A DNA stretch of 64,000 bases from Hirudo medicinalis (GCA_011800805.1 MPNW01000088.1:32838-96837); one strand, 5' to 3'; shown: positions 50,495 to 62,032, counted from the first letter of the stretch. The notes: generated from the sequence alone by a model not told the origin. Made by a program: numbers and translations.

Positions 50495-51703
50495 ATGGTA
50501 TCAGTGATTCAAAGCAGTGGTCACCAGGACAAATGCTGTAGAAACATTCCCAAGTCCTCAGATTTGTGTTCCGATGACCAGAATGGCATTGAAAATGAAA
50601 TTATGATCGTTTCGCCAAGAAATGTTCCACATATTTGTGAGAATGGGGATCCATCGATTTCTGAAAAAACACATATTCCAAAGGAGACTTTTATCCAAAC
50701 AAAAGCAAGAAGGAAGAATGACATGATAAGATGGACTTCAGTTAATGAACTGACTTTGTCCTTCTTGAAACTTGGAATCTACCCAAAAGCCAGCAATTCA
50801 CTGGATGAGTTCATATCTCCCTCAGTAAGGATAGCTATTAAATCTCAGATGAAGAAATGTTTAACTTGCAGAAAACGCAAGAAGAAACTCTACAGCAATC
50901 GTTCGAGTCCTCTTATGTGCAGTGAAGCTGAATATTTGAAGCAAAACTTTGAAGGCAATCCTTCATGTGCATTAGATTTGAGCAAAACAGTTTCACCTCA
51001 AAGGTTGCAACACAACCTTGGAGAACCTCTCTCTCCAGCTGTTGAAAAATATGCAAAAATTATTCATTCCTTTCGCACTGGGGATGAAACATCAGCAAAG
51101 GCTGATATTGAAAATGAGGAAATAGAAAACTTTCTTCAAGGCAGAATATTTGTCAAAAGTCCCACAAAAGAATATTTTCTAAGTATGGAAGTACCTTCAA
51201 AATCTTGCAACATGTCTCCTTACTCTCCCCCTTACTCAGATGGCAACAAAGATTCCAGCTCAAGAATTGCAGACATGTCCTTAGTGAGAAAAAATATTTT
51301 TGAGGACAAATGTGAACTGTGTCACAAAAGCATATTGAAGAAATCAGAAACAAGATGCCAAAAGGCAAAAACTTCAAAGAGCCAAAAATTATCTCATAGC
51401 TCAACTATCAACTCCATCGAGGAGATGGTCTTATCACCAGTAGTCTCAATTACAAGACTGACAACATCAGATATGGATAAGTGGACATCAGACCAGGAAA
51501 CAAGACGCTTGAGAGAGCCTATTTCCGATCTCATCCTAACAAAAAACTGTTCAGTTATTTTAAAGAGACTGAATGAAAATGTCTTTAATGAACACTTCAG
51601 ACGTTACAAAGCTAGAAAGAGGACCACTAAATATATTAATAGCCTTACTCCAGTAGAAAAAACTTTTCGAATGGTGACACGATCTCAAGTGTTTCGAGTT
51701 TAG
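50495..51703 (+). CDS. 402-aa single-exon protein, unknown function
   Basis: An uninterrupted 402-codon frame, the longest non-simple ORF in the window and unlikely by chance in such AT-rich DNA. The start is the first ATG after in-frame stops, in the context TTCAATGG. The product is Ser/Lys-rich and hydrophilic, with no signal peptide or membrane segment. It has two short Cys pairs in basic contexts (CLTCRKRKKKL near residue 125 and CELCHKSILKK near 273), several Ser-Pro sites and a basic C-terminus (RRYKARKRTTKYINSLTPVE). This suggests a nuclear, possibly cell-cycle-phosphorylated protein, which is inference only. It converges on COX15 with 212 bp between stops. It has no transposon hallmarks. 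An upstream exon is possible but not seen. Confidence 0.7.
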   Translation: MVSVIQSSGHQDKCCRNIPKSSDLCSDDQNGIENEIMIVSPRNVPHICENGDPSISEKTHIPKETFIQTKARRKNDMIRWTSVNELTLSFLKLGIYPKASNSLDEFISPSVRIAIKSQMKKCLTCRKRKKKLYSNRSSPLMCSEAEYLKQNFEGNPSCALDLSKTVSPQRLQHNLGEPLSPAVEKYAKIIHSFRTGDETSAKADIENEEIENFLQGRIFVKSPTKEYFLSMEVPSKSCNMSPYSPPYSDGNKDSSSRIADMSLVRKNIFEDKCELCHKSILKKSETRCQKAKTSKSQKLSHSSTINSIEEMVLSPVVSITRLTTSDMDKWTSDQETRRLREPISDLILTKNCSVILKRLNENVFNEHFRRYKARKRTTKYINSLTPVEKTFRMVTRSQVFRV

Positions 51704-51915
51704 AATTTCACATTTGTTACATACACATTAATGTTTTGCTACTTTTTGAGCATTTTTGCTCTTTTGAATTAAGAGCTGATGAATCTACAACTCTGTGAAA
51801 CCAATTTGTATATGTATGTACATATATGTATATGACACATTCTATCACTAAACATGATAAAACTTTTTGAAAGTGATAAAATGCAAGTATGGTCCAGTGA
51901 TTTCTTTTGTTCATT

Positions 51916-54464
51916 TTATTTAGGGAGCCTTCTTAATTCATGGGTCAACCAAAGGGCAAAGCTCAAAACAGCAAGGGCACCACCTTGGTGAGCACTCGCA
52001 AGATGCACAGGTACATAAGATAGCAGTGTAGCAACTCCCAAAAGCCCCTGAAATGATGATGACAATTTAAAAGGTTCCTTAAAAGTGTGAACACAACCTC
52101 AAAAATTAAAAATATACAACTTATTTGAGTTGTTACCTGCAACATCCCAGCAAGTCCAAGAAGATTGACAACAACCCTTGTTCTTGGAGGCAGGTTAAGT
52201 TTCTTGCTGTATAGCCAGAGCGATGCTATTGTGAGCCCTGTAAGTTCTCCCTATACATAGAAAGACAATCAATATGCACTTGCTCAAAAGTTATCATCCA
52301 AGAACTAAAACATACAAAATGTCTGTGCATGAATTGGACTGCAGTAGTGTTCTCAAAAAAGTTTTTCCACTTTGGTTGTAGTACAATGAGGTCATCGGGA
52401 ATCCACTTGTCAGCCATTTTTGGCCAGGTGTTGTACACCAACCCTGCATCCAATCCAGCTACAAAGGCTCCTAAGCAATAGACAAAAAGATAACCTTATT
52501 TAGAAGCAAAATATGTATCACAAATAGCCACGTTTAAGCACATTAGTTAGTCTTATCCACTTATGTTATAACAGTAATAATAGACTAGAAATAATAGTAG
52601 TATGTGCAGCTTTTCAGAGGTAATGAAAACCTAAATGACTGCATAGAGAGAAATTCCATTGTTTTGAAGTCTTTGTTTATGTGTCAGCTGCCCATAATTA
52701 TTATATAGCTTCATTGTGAAATAATTTGATATAAATAATGACTTAATAATAAATTAAAAGTAATACTAAATGACTCTGTTAAGCACCTGAAATGCAGATA
52801 AGAAAACCAGCAACTTCACTGTGTGACCAAGCACCTTCAACTTCTGCACTCCTGTGTTGTTGACAAGCTTAAATTGGAAAACCCACTAATTCAATATCAT
52901 AGAAAAATCTCATTAAAGCTTTACTAGGTATTACCTTGTATGGCTCGAAAATGTGGTTAAGACCTTGGAAAAAAAACAGGGAATATAAAACGAGTGCTGA
53001 TCCCAAGTGAGCTGCCAGTCGATAAGGTGAGACCCTGGGGGTGATGGTTTTATCATCCTGGTTCTCCAAACCACTCTTTACCATGAACCAGCCCAATGCT
53101 CCCTGAAAAGTAAAATAATTCATTGTTGACTGCTAAATAGTCTTGAGGAGGCAAGGCTAGGATTAAAATCTAAGTAAATATTCTTGTTTAAAATCTAGTT
53201 GTAGTCCTCACTAATCTGCTTGCCTGACCACTTCATCTTTAAAATTACCTGTCTGCAAAAGCTAATCCATTCTATCACTAAGATCACCGATTGCCTGATC
53301 GCCTGTGACTGTCCTCTCCATCAACCAGTCCATTTATTATATCCTTCCTAGAGATTTTTCATATGCATATCACGTGTGACCTCTGTCATCTGGGACATCT
53401 TCCCACCCCTCAGGTATAAAGTCTTAGCCAACCCCAGAGCTTGAATATGAGGTCATTTGAAAAACCTAAGTTATTCCTGAGAGCCAAGGTGCTTTTGCTT
53501 TGTATTCAGCATCATTCAAACCATCAATTATTATTATTATTATTATTATCTAATATTATTTTTAGTAAAGTGGCCAACCACTTCACAGCAAAATCAATTC
53601 TGACCTGCATTCCAATGAGTAGGCCATAAACCACCACCCTCTTTTTCATTGGGCTGCTTAAGTAACCTTGTCTCCAGAAATAAATTGCAGGTAGAGTGAA
53701 CACTAGCCCTATACTTCTTCCCCACATTCGATGCAAGTATTCCCAGAAAAAAATGTTCTTGAATCCTTCCAAAGTCAACTCCCTTTCCAGGCTAGCATTA
53801 AAAGTATCCATTTTTAATGCTTGTGCTATTAAAACAAATGAATCATAATAACAGGAACTAACTATTTGTACTCAGGGAATTGTTTATAAGCCTCAAATTC
53901 AGCTTGCCACTCTTCTTCAGTTCTTGGTGGTCTCATGCCCTTTATAACATTCCATTGAGTTATAGAGAGACCTGACTCTGTAAGCCTTTAAATCAGAAAT
54001 TAACCAAGAAAAATAATAAATACATAATAAGAAATAAAAGTCCAGCAAAGCAAAAGAAATAAGTGCAAAACAATCTATTAGTCAATTTTATTAGAAAACT
54101 TCATATCAAACTAGTAACAAACATTAATAAAGGTAATTAAAATAACCTTGTTATCCCTCCTATCACAACTGCTCCAAAGCACATGCCAGAACAAGCCAGT
54201 AACCACTTCCCTATAGACTTGTGCGTGCCAGTAATCGCTTCAGCAGCGTTTGTAGTTTGCCTCGCAAAGCTGATTCTTGGCTTCACAAGGGATCTCTATT
54301 AGAAGAAAGGATGCTTTATATATATGAAACCCGAATGTGAAAAGTTTAGTATCTAATCACATTTGATTTACCATAAAAACTGGTTGTTTCATAATAGGAG
54401 CCACATTGAAAGAGACTCTTAATGTCTGGCTTAGCTTGCAAAAACCCCTCTGGACGCTCCACAT
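51916..54464 (-). CDS. COX15: heme A synthase COX15, nine exons
   Basis: COX15 is an inner-mitochondrial-membrane protein that oxidises the heme O methyl group in the pathway to heme A, the cofactor of cytochrome c oxidase. Model: complement(join(51916-52047, 52137-52250, 52316-52470, 52787-52867, 52935-53102, 53605-53791, 53863-53985, 54147-54295, 54372-54464)). With one base restored it gives 400 aa (human about 410). Exon 1 is a basic targeting presequence. Family blocks follow: WLLACSG...[21 protein letters not shown] (Glu about 139, His about 142), [11 protein letters not shown] (His about 216), [37 protein letters not shown] (His about 316) and ASAHQGGAL (His about 377), the usual Glu and heme-ligand His positions. 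Introns are 65-502 bp, all GT-AG. The exon 6/7 junction is one base out of frame (see findings). Confidence 0.95.
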
Positions 54465-55083
54465 GGCCAAAGGTTAAAAATGTAAACAAATCCGATCTGA
54501 TTAAGAAAAGGAAGTGGTCCGAATGAATGCCCTTTCCTATAAAATGGTTGTAATCTTTATTTAAAAAAATTATTTTAAATAAGTAATTTAAAACAAATTT
54601 TAAATACAGAATTTTGCTAGCATATCGCTAAACTTTCGCCAGCGGATGCATAAACAATAGAAAAATTCTAGTCTTTAAGCTAGGTGAAGTTAGCAGACAC
54701 TGAAATCTAACAAGCATCATAGAATTTAAAATTATAATGTAAATTGTAAATGCGTTTTTAAAATGTCCATAAATCAACTGCAGCTAAAATTTCAGTTTGT
54801 AGAATTATTTCGAAAATGCTTATTAAACTAGTTTTTAGTACTTCGGTTTAATTTATCATTAATTTATTTACGTAAAACTTGTACGGGAATAAATTTCTAG
54901 CTGTGTAGGCTACTAATTGGGTTGACGCTAAAAGCCCCCAAACCACAAAGTGACAGTCCTGGGTCCTGCAGGAGTTCCTACCAGAGTAATGGACTAGGTC
55001 CACATTTATTGTAAATATAATGATAATCATTTCATATATGTATTATTACTTATACTCTTCTACTATTTATCTCAGAGGTAGCC

Positions 55084-56930
55084 TTAACTTTGCGCTCTTG
55101 CTATAGATGGCAACGGATGACATCCCTGGAGATAGCCCAAGCCATGATCTGATGCATCTGTTAACTTTTTCTCTAACCCTTCTGTGAACAAATCTATTTC
55201 ATAGATCGTCAATAGCCACAGCAGCCTTGGAAGAAACACAAACTGGAACAACCACTCCTTGAACCTTCCCTCTAATGGTGCCTCTCTGATTACTTGCAAT
55301 CCCTCAACAGCTTGCCTGACTGTGTCGCTTTCTTAGCTCTTATCGGTGAGGGAACCATTAAAAACACGATTCAGGCTTTTAACCGGTTTCTCGGAAGCTA
55401 TTGGAACCCGTTGTCCCGCTACAACAAACGAGATATTACTGCAAATTTTCCCTTTAATGAGGGCGAGACTTCTCGATTTTGCAGGTTTAAAAGCCATTCG
55501 GCACCACCATAAAAGGCCATTGAACGTATCCAGATTGTACTGGACTGCCGATCTTCTATTCATCACTAGAGTGATCCATGAACGCCTTTAACGAAGGCAT
55601 ATACAAACCCTTAACTAAGTGCGCCTCTGGAACATTAGACCCAACTGCATTGAGTAGAAATTGCATCGCTAGTACGAAAAAAAGGGGGGTGGGGAGATAT
55701 CGCCCCATTACAATACCTAACTCCAAAGGAACCCACTTTGTTGTGTACACCTTGGTGGAGAACCCGTCATCACGAACCCGTCAAAATACATCTGAATAAT
55801 TGAACTACGTGACATGATGGGTCTCCAACGTCTTCCATTATGTGTTGGTGTGGCACCGATCCGTACGCATTCGCCAAGTCGAGCCATATACAACGCACAA
55901 ACTCAGCCGGCGCCTCTTAGCTCTCTGAATAGCCTCCCAAAACATGGAGGAGTGCTCGATGTATCCAGGCACGTCTGGATTGATGTATTTACGTACTTGT
56001 TGGACAACACAAATTCAGTGAGCCTCGGCGCAATGACAGAGAAAAATACCTTCCTTTCTACATTTAGCAGCGATATGGGTCTAAATTGCCTTAGGCTATG
56101 CGAGTCCCTTTTCCTTCGGTGTAGAGACGCTTTCAGCTAGTTTCCACTCATCGTCTACTGTGTCCGACTGCCATGCTTTTTCGATGAGGGAGTGCAAGTA
56201 CAGCAACAACAATTGTTCATTAACGTCCGTTGCATAGCTAGATGATTAGGACGGTGCTGCCGCAACGGGGTTCGAATCCGTGATGCCATTGTGAAAGTCT
56301 TAACCATTAGACCATGCGGGAGCACGAGTGCAAGTACAGCACTTTCGGGCATCTTTTATACAAAAGGTACGGAACTCCATTTGGGCCCTGCGCCGAACGA
56401 TTCCTAGCTTTTCCAATAACTCGCCTCACTTCTTCAAGCGACGGGGATGCCAGGCTAAAAATACTGGTAGGGAGAGGCACCATTGGAATGTCTCGCCTCG
56501 ATTGAAGAGGAATGTGACGGATTTCGTCACTGTACTTATTTGTGAAATGTTCCTCCAGTTCGCCCCTATCCACTCTAAGCTCTCCTGATTTCGGAGGGTC
56601 GAGCAGACAATTTCATAAATACAGTCAGTGAAGGACTTCATCTCTTTTCAATATTTTCTTAGGATCACGTTTGAGATCGTCGTCCAGCCCATTCCTATCA
56701 TTACCTCGAGGGAACTTGATTCTAGCTCGTTGAGGGTTTTCCGATAGGCCGTAAACTCGAACGCACTCGGAACTGTAGTGTGAATCCGGTCAGGTATCGC
56801 TCGGCGTTTTACCTGAATGAGCAGCTGTATCAGAACGCTGTTTCTCCACCTCCCCTCGCATTTTAACTTTGACATATGAATCTTAAGTCGGCTGGCTCTC
56901 AGTCTGAAACAATCTGCCACACTTACACTT
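55084..56930 (-). pseudogene. decayed non-LTR reverse transcriptase
   Basis: Read on the minus strand in shifting frames. It has an upstream region (56648-56920), then PSLEEVRRVIGKARNRSAQG followed by PNGVPYLLYKRCPKVL. The FRPISLLNVE block follows near 56080, then YIEHSSMFWEAIQRAKRRR, LEVGIV-like LELGIVMG..., AFMD at the catalytic site (the second Asp is changed to His-Ser context), FKPAKSRSLAL, PVKSLNRVF and LPRLLWLLTIYEIDL. The block order matches a non-LTR lineage common in fish and marine invertebrates. Many stops and frameshifts are present. A SINE interrupts it at 56206-56325. Confidence 0.8.
56206..56325 (-). mobile_element. 120-bp tRNA-Glu-derived SINE (family A) with 16-bp target-site duplication
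   Basis: On the minus strand it begins with an almost intact tRNA fold: acceptor GTGCT pairs with AGCAC. The A box is TGGTCTAATGGTTAAG, the anticodon loop CTTTCAC is that of tRNA-Glu(TTC), and the B box is GGATTCGAACCCC. A 45-bp body (TCCTAATCATCTAGCTATGC, AACGGACGTTAATG) and a TTG-repeat tail follow. Identical 16-bp copies of GAGTGCAAGTACAGCA flank it at 56190-56205 and 56326-56341. It therefore inserted by target-primed reverse transcription into the older LINE remnant. Confidence 0.9.
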
Positions 56931-58292
56931 ACTCACTGGCACGCCATTGTCCATCCCCATCCAAAATTCGAATTTCCGTTGTAATTCCGTTCGGTTAGAG
57001 ATATGCCATATGTTTCAGATGTTTTCGGGACGGCTTCTATGTGGAAATTCTTTAACACAAAAGAAACAGAAAGTTGCCACCGAAGTGTAGAGGGATTTGC
57101 GTCCCCCCCTTTTTTTTTTAATAGATAAGTCCACGAAAATTATCCATCATCCACAAATATAATTTAAAAACCTGTCAAATAACTCAACAATCGCGCAAAA
57201 GAATAAAGATTCTCAGCCAGAAATCATCCTCGACTTCTATACAGGGTTATCACTGAATGTTATCCAGTATTTTTGTATACTGAGGGTGTGTTAACCAAAG
57301 CCGGAGGTGCGTGTCCCTGTGTGATGAGAAGATCTTTCATATGCTATATCAAGGCCTACTTGAAATCTAACTTCTTCATTTTGCATGACGAGATGACAGC
57401 AGCTACTGAGAGTGCCGCAAATAGACCACAAATCAATACTTTGAATTTAGGTTTCTGGTTGCTTGGTGGTTAACATTCCGCAATGGGAGGATGTCCTCAA
57501 ACTTTTTGGGGTTGAGCACACTCCCCATAGGGGAGGTAATTAAATCCCTGCTTCTATCGTATAGTTAATGTCTTTAACATCCTATTGGATCGTTGCATTT
57601 TCGTATCACAAATTCTGAGTCCTACTTATTTTTGGGACTTTTAAAATGAAGAAAAAAAGCTATTTAGTATCTAAATAATTAGGATTAAAATTGAATTACG
57701 TTCAAATTCAATGAATAGACTGAATAAACCTTTACTCCAAAAAATATAATTCAATATTTTATTCGCTAATTTACAACTAGATGCTAGAAATCACAATTAA
57801 CCTACAATAAATTTTCTTCAATTATGACGTAAGGAAAGGTCCATCTTTAACCTTATGAGAAAGCTAATTAACCGTTGAGTAAAGCAACTTATTTGTCCAT
57901 GTCAAAACAACATGGTCTTGACTAATGAAATCGTCTATGAAAAGAATGATATTGGATATAATAAGCATCATAACAGTAAAGTAATAATTTAATGAAATTC
58001 TGAGACAACCGAGTTGGTAAAAGAAACTATTGCTGTAATTAAAATCATTTTAAGTTATAAACATGCTGATAAAATGGCTCTTAAACAATAAAAAAAAAGC
58101 TACAGATCGATAATTTTTACTATTTGATAAAAACGAATTGAGGACCAAGATATGAATGTTTGTAAATAAATCAATTTGCTAATTAACTTACTTGAATATT
58201 GCAACTTGTGTATTTGACATCAACGGATCGTTAGCCGTTTATACAAGCATAAATATTCCTCGACATCATTCATACTGAGACATCTGCTAAAG
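56931..58292 (+). other. intergenic region, with candidate 5' UTR exon of the PAN gene at its end
   Basis: Mostly AT-rich with no recognisable element. An open frame at 57273-57473 has Cys-rich patches but no family match. A non-coding first exon is proposed to end at 58292 (CTGCTAAAG), followed by GTAAAA. The matching acceptor TTCTTCAG ends at 58348, six bases before the ATG at 58355, giving a 56-bp 5' UTR intron. Confidence 0.4.
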
Positions 58293-58354
58293 GTAAAACA
58301 AAATTTGAATAATATTATTATAATTCTGCTCTTTTGAATTTTCTTCAGATCACG

Positions 58355-59168
58355 ATGCAATTGATACTCATTTTGCCTTACATCCTGGTATTCGTTGCTG
58401 GCAAGTATATAGTGGAAAATATCTTAAATCGCATTGATTTGAACAACTTTGATTTATTTTTTAAGGAGATTCGTGCTGGACTGAAGAAAAAGTCCAGTAT
58501 AACGGACTTACTCAAGTGTCGCTGTACACGCTGCCGCTGTGTTTGCAAGTGTGTAGCTACGTTGAATATTGTAACGTTGCAATGTTTGACACTAGCACAA
58601 ATCCTCCATGTTGGCTTCAAACCGGTAAAATTGAAGTCGTCGAAAACGGGATTGTCGGAGAATCAGTTAAAGTCTACCATTTGGATAGAAGCATTTTTGA
58701 AGGTATGTTAGATCATTTTCAATTAAGTAAATAATTAATTAACGAATAATATTTTATTTTGCGAATATTTTTTATTAGGAATTAAATCATCAATTGTCTA
58801 GCTAGATTTGATGAATTATTAAATATAAAAATTTAGTAGAACATTTCTCTGTCAGCATCAACTAATTTTTCATTCTTTTTTTATTTCAAAGAAATTTAAT
58901 ATTTTCAGGTAAAACGTGTTGGACCAAGCATGAAGGGCAAACCGTTGAGGGACTGATTCCAGCAACGTTTGATAACCTTTTTTACTGCTTAATATATTGC
59001 ATTGGCACAAGGAATTGCGAGGTGGTGAGCTTCAAAAAGGATTCTTCGCCCTCGTGCTGGGTGCATACAGGCGTCCTGGGTCAATATAAGAATGCAGAAT
59101 TCATTTCCGAACCATCCACTTACACTTATGTGTTGGATAAAAAATGTCTTCTCCCTGAAATCATTTAA
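58355..59168 (+). CDS. secreted protein with two PAN/Apple-like domains
   Basis: Model: join(58355-58400, 58466-58702, 58909-59168), 543 nt, 180 aa. Exon 1 encodes a signal peptide (MQLILILPYILVFVA). Exons 2 and 3 each encode one module with the same layout: SCWT or TCWT, then Cys-x3-Cys-x5-Cys (CLQVCSYVEYC; CLIYCIGTRNC), then PCWLQTG or SCWVHTG, and a closing Y.LD. The C-x3-C-x5-C core followed by a hydrophobic strand and another Cys is typical of PAN/Apple domains, which bind protein or carbohydrate outside the cell. All coding introns are phase 1, so the domain exons are symmetric, as in exon shuffling. Intron 1 is GC-AG (G|GCAAGT), and only this choice keeps the frame. The specific ligand and name are unknown. 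The second domain ends at the stop with no anchor. Confidence 0.82.
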
Positions 59169-60299
59169 TGGAAATATTTGAACATCACTTATTTAAGTGA
59201 TTAAATAGTACCGATTAAACAAATTTTCTCTGCAATCAAATGTTTTCAACGACTCTACTCTTTTGAGCAACTTGTCGGACTGGTCCGATTTTGAAATTTA
59301 ATGAAGTTAATGTTAAAACTCTATGTTAAATATGTTAAATCGTTCACAATTACCTTTAAAACTGATGAAATAACTATGACTACTGCGATATTATCGCCCG
59401 TTCATATTTGCATCCAGGAAATATGGCATGTGAATAGTTGAGTATGAAATCTTTTTTAACATGCTTTAATTGAACAAATCGAAAAATTCAAGAAACGAAG
59501 TTAGATTAAAAATCAACTGTTAAAGATATAAATGTATGGAATATTTTGAAAGATTTATAATAAATAGAAGTATCTGAAAATTATAATTAAATATAATAAA
59601 ATTAAATGTTTATCGCGATTTTAAAAGCAAAATTTAAAAATGAGCAGAAAAAGCTTATAAAATAACGATTATATATTTAAAATTAACTCAAAATGACCTT
59701 GTTAAATATGTACAACTTTTACTGTTGGCAATTATAGAATTTAAAATTACTTTTGAATATTTAGATGACAACTAGCAAAAATAGCATAAAAATCGATTAA
59801 ACCTCACCCGATGGTCGGAGTTGGGAGCGAAGCATGTACATTTTAAGACTGTAAATCAGTTTTGCCATCCAACGTGCCCGGTGGCATGCTCCGGAGGCAT
59901 GAATGTATACTCCACTGGGCTATTGCTCCGAGAAATAACAGCGACAGCGAGAAATAACAACTGAAGAAGCTCACGATAATCATCTCTGGGCTGAAACTCT
60001 GTTAGTTGATGCCGAGTGAAGTGCAGATGCAATGAAATCTACAACCAGTCCACTTTCATAGTTAGTCTTGTCACTTGGACTCCAATATTACTTAAATCTC
60101 TGAAACAACTTTATGTTTGATCCACGAGATAGTCCCATCAGTGTTTCTTTGCAACAATTAGTTCCATTATGATGCTTACATGCCAAGCTGATCAAATCTC
60201 TTCCAAGCTTTTTTTCCAGAAGTACACATGCACCAGCTTGAGTTTCTGTGTTGCTGGCTCTAGTATTAAAACACATTAACTTAATATAGTCAGCGAGGT
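59169..60299. other. intergenic region
   Basis: AT-rich to about 59800. A GC-richer block follows (59800-60060) containing ACTGTAAATC in a weakly tRNA-Tyr-like context, but no stems could be closed. Nothing else is recognisable. Confidence 0.5.
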
Positions 60300-61265
60300 T
60301 CCTAGTTTTCTTCGACCTGAAAAAAGCTTTTGACATGGTCTGGAGAGAAGGAATAATCGCAAAATTATCCGAATTAGGCGTCAAGGGGAAAATGCTACGT
60401 TGGATTAACGACTTCTTGCAGGGGAAGTCAAAGGCAGCGTTCTAAGCCCTTTGTTGTTCATCGTGATGCTTGACGGACTACCCCAACCGAGGAATGAGAC
60501 AAAGATGTATATGCATGCTGACGACATAGCCCTCTGGACAACCGGGAAAAAGCTAACTGCTATGACTGGAAGTCATTCCAGAATGCAAAAACAGCTCGAC
60601 CTTATGGATAAGTTTTTGACTGAAAATGGTTTTTGAATTTCTGTACAAAAATCATGTTCAGTTTTATTTCACAGAAACAAATCAAGACTGGATGACTCCA
60701 GGACAACTTTCTGCATAGCTGGAGAACAAATCCCAATGACCCCACTGCAACTTTCCTAGGAATAATCCTAGATGAAAAAATTAGTTGGAAAGCTCAGACG
60801 ACTGCAGTTGAGATCAGATGCCGGAAGCTCCTCAATATGATGCGAGCTATTGCCGGAAAATCCTGGGGAGCTAGCAAAACCTGTCTCCTTCAGCTCTACA
60901 GAGCCACCATCAAAAACCATCCATTCCGGACTATGGGAGCGAAGCCTTTGACCTCAGCTATAAACAGAACAAGAGAGTATATGATATTATGCAATTCCAG
61001 GCTCTCAAGATCTGTTATGGCAGCATGACTAGAACCGGCGCATTGTCACTTCAAATGGAATGTGGCGAACTTCCACTAGACGTTCGTAGAAAAAAGCTCA
61101 CAGAAATCATGCCATCCGGTCATTGGCTACACCCGATAATCCAGTTAAGAATTGCTATTTTGTCTCTAAATATAAGGACCACACCCCCAAGGCAAACTTC
61201 ACTGGAAGTTGACGAAGACAAAGCTCCCATGTCCATTCGAGACGGTATCTAGACTTGTGTCTGAT
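60300..61265 (+). pseudogene. decayed Jockey/RTE-like reverse transcriptase
   Basis: In order: FLVFFDLKKAFDMVWREGII, LRWINDFLQGK, a deletion, GSVLSPLLFIVML, MHADDIALWT (the catalytic DD, normally YADD/FADD), FLGIILDEKISWKAQ, and MRAIAGKSWGASKTCLLQLY followed by RATIK. The tail is FQALKICYGSMTRTGALSLQ then ECGELPLDVRRKKLTEI. Block order and spacing match the fingers, palm and thumb plus C-terminal tail of non-LTR ORF2. Frameshifts and stops break it into at least four pieces. Confidence 0.8.
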
Positions 61266-61343
61266 ACTTTTCAAAAAGACAACATCGCTGGACGCTGAAA
61301 TTAAAAGAGCCCCTTGCACACTGAAGTGCCCGGTCATTGACTG

Positions 61344-61402
61344 ATGTTGTTGTTGTTGTCGTCGTCGTAGTCGTTGTTGTTGTTGTTGTTGTTGTTGTTG
61401 TA
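61344..61402 (+). repeat. (TTG)n microsatellite at the retrotransposon 3' side
   Basis: TTG and TCG trinucleotides run for about 58 bp shortly after the RT remnant. They may be the element's 3' tail, and SINE A also ends in TTG units. Confidence 0.7.
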
Positions 61403-62032
61403 TCAAAAACGAATAAAACTCTGTAACTTATGAGCGGTCAGAATCAATGAAGATGTCATGTCGTACATCTCATGGGACATCGTAATCAACAAATCAAGTC
61501 CTGCAATGAGAGCCTATAAAAGCGAATTGTAGTTCTACGTTGAAAAAGTTTTTCTTACAAGAATTATGACTTTTTATCCGCCTATGAAACTGCGGAAGAA
61601 ATTGACGCGCGGATGAAATGTGACGAGTGAAGGCAACGTTCCACGTGTCTGTGACATTTTAGCGGCTGTCAAAACCGACTGAAGTTTCGATGCTCAATGT
61701 TTACTGCAATCAAGCTCTGACACATTTTCGCTTTGAAATAAGAATTCTGTAAATCCAAGATAAATATTAAATATTTCATAACATAGATTTTACAGCGAAT
61801 ATCAAGACTTAGCTAATTAATAATTTTAAAAGTAATTCCAAGGGAGCCTTCCGGAACATACTCCTCTGCGTTTCATGTCGATATTGCTATCCCCATTAGA
61901 ACGCTTTGACATTCAAGTGACCTCGTAATCTTTTAGTGCGGATTTGAAATCTTTTACGTTTTTTATAAAGTCTATGGTTACAAAGCAGACGAAAGCCCAT
62001 TAAAAAAATATTGAAAGCTGATACGGGGTGCT

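Noticed and set aside
53524..53811. Start of COX15 exon 4 at an internal ATG (53811)
   Set aside because: The upstream exons 1-3 join in phase through an acceptor at 53792-53793, and the alignment with the family continues across it.
56250..56325. tRNA-Glu gene on the minus strand
   Set aside because: The fold is close to a tRNA, but it is the head of a 120-bp SINE with target-site duplication and a TTG tail.
59800..59960. tRNA-Tyr-like ACTGTAAATC motif
   Set aside because: Acceptor, D and T stems could not be closed and no B box is visible at the right spacing.
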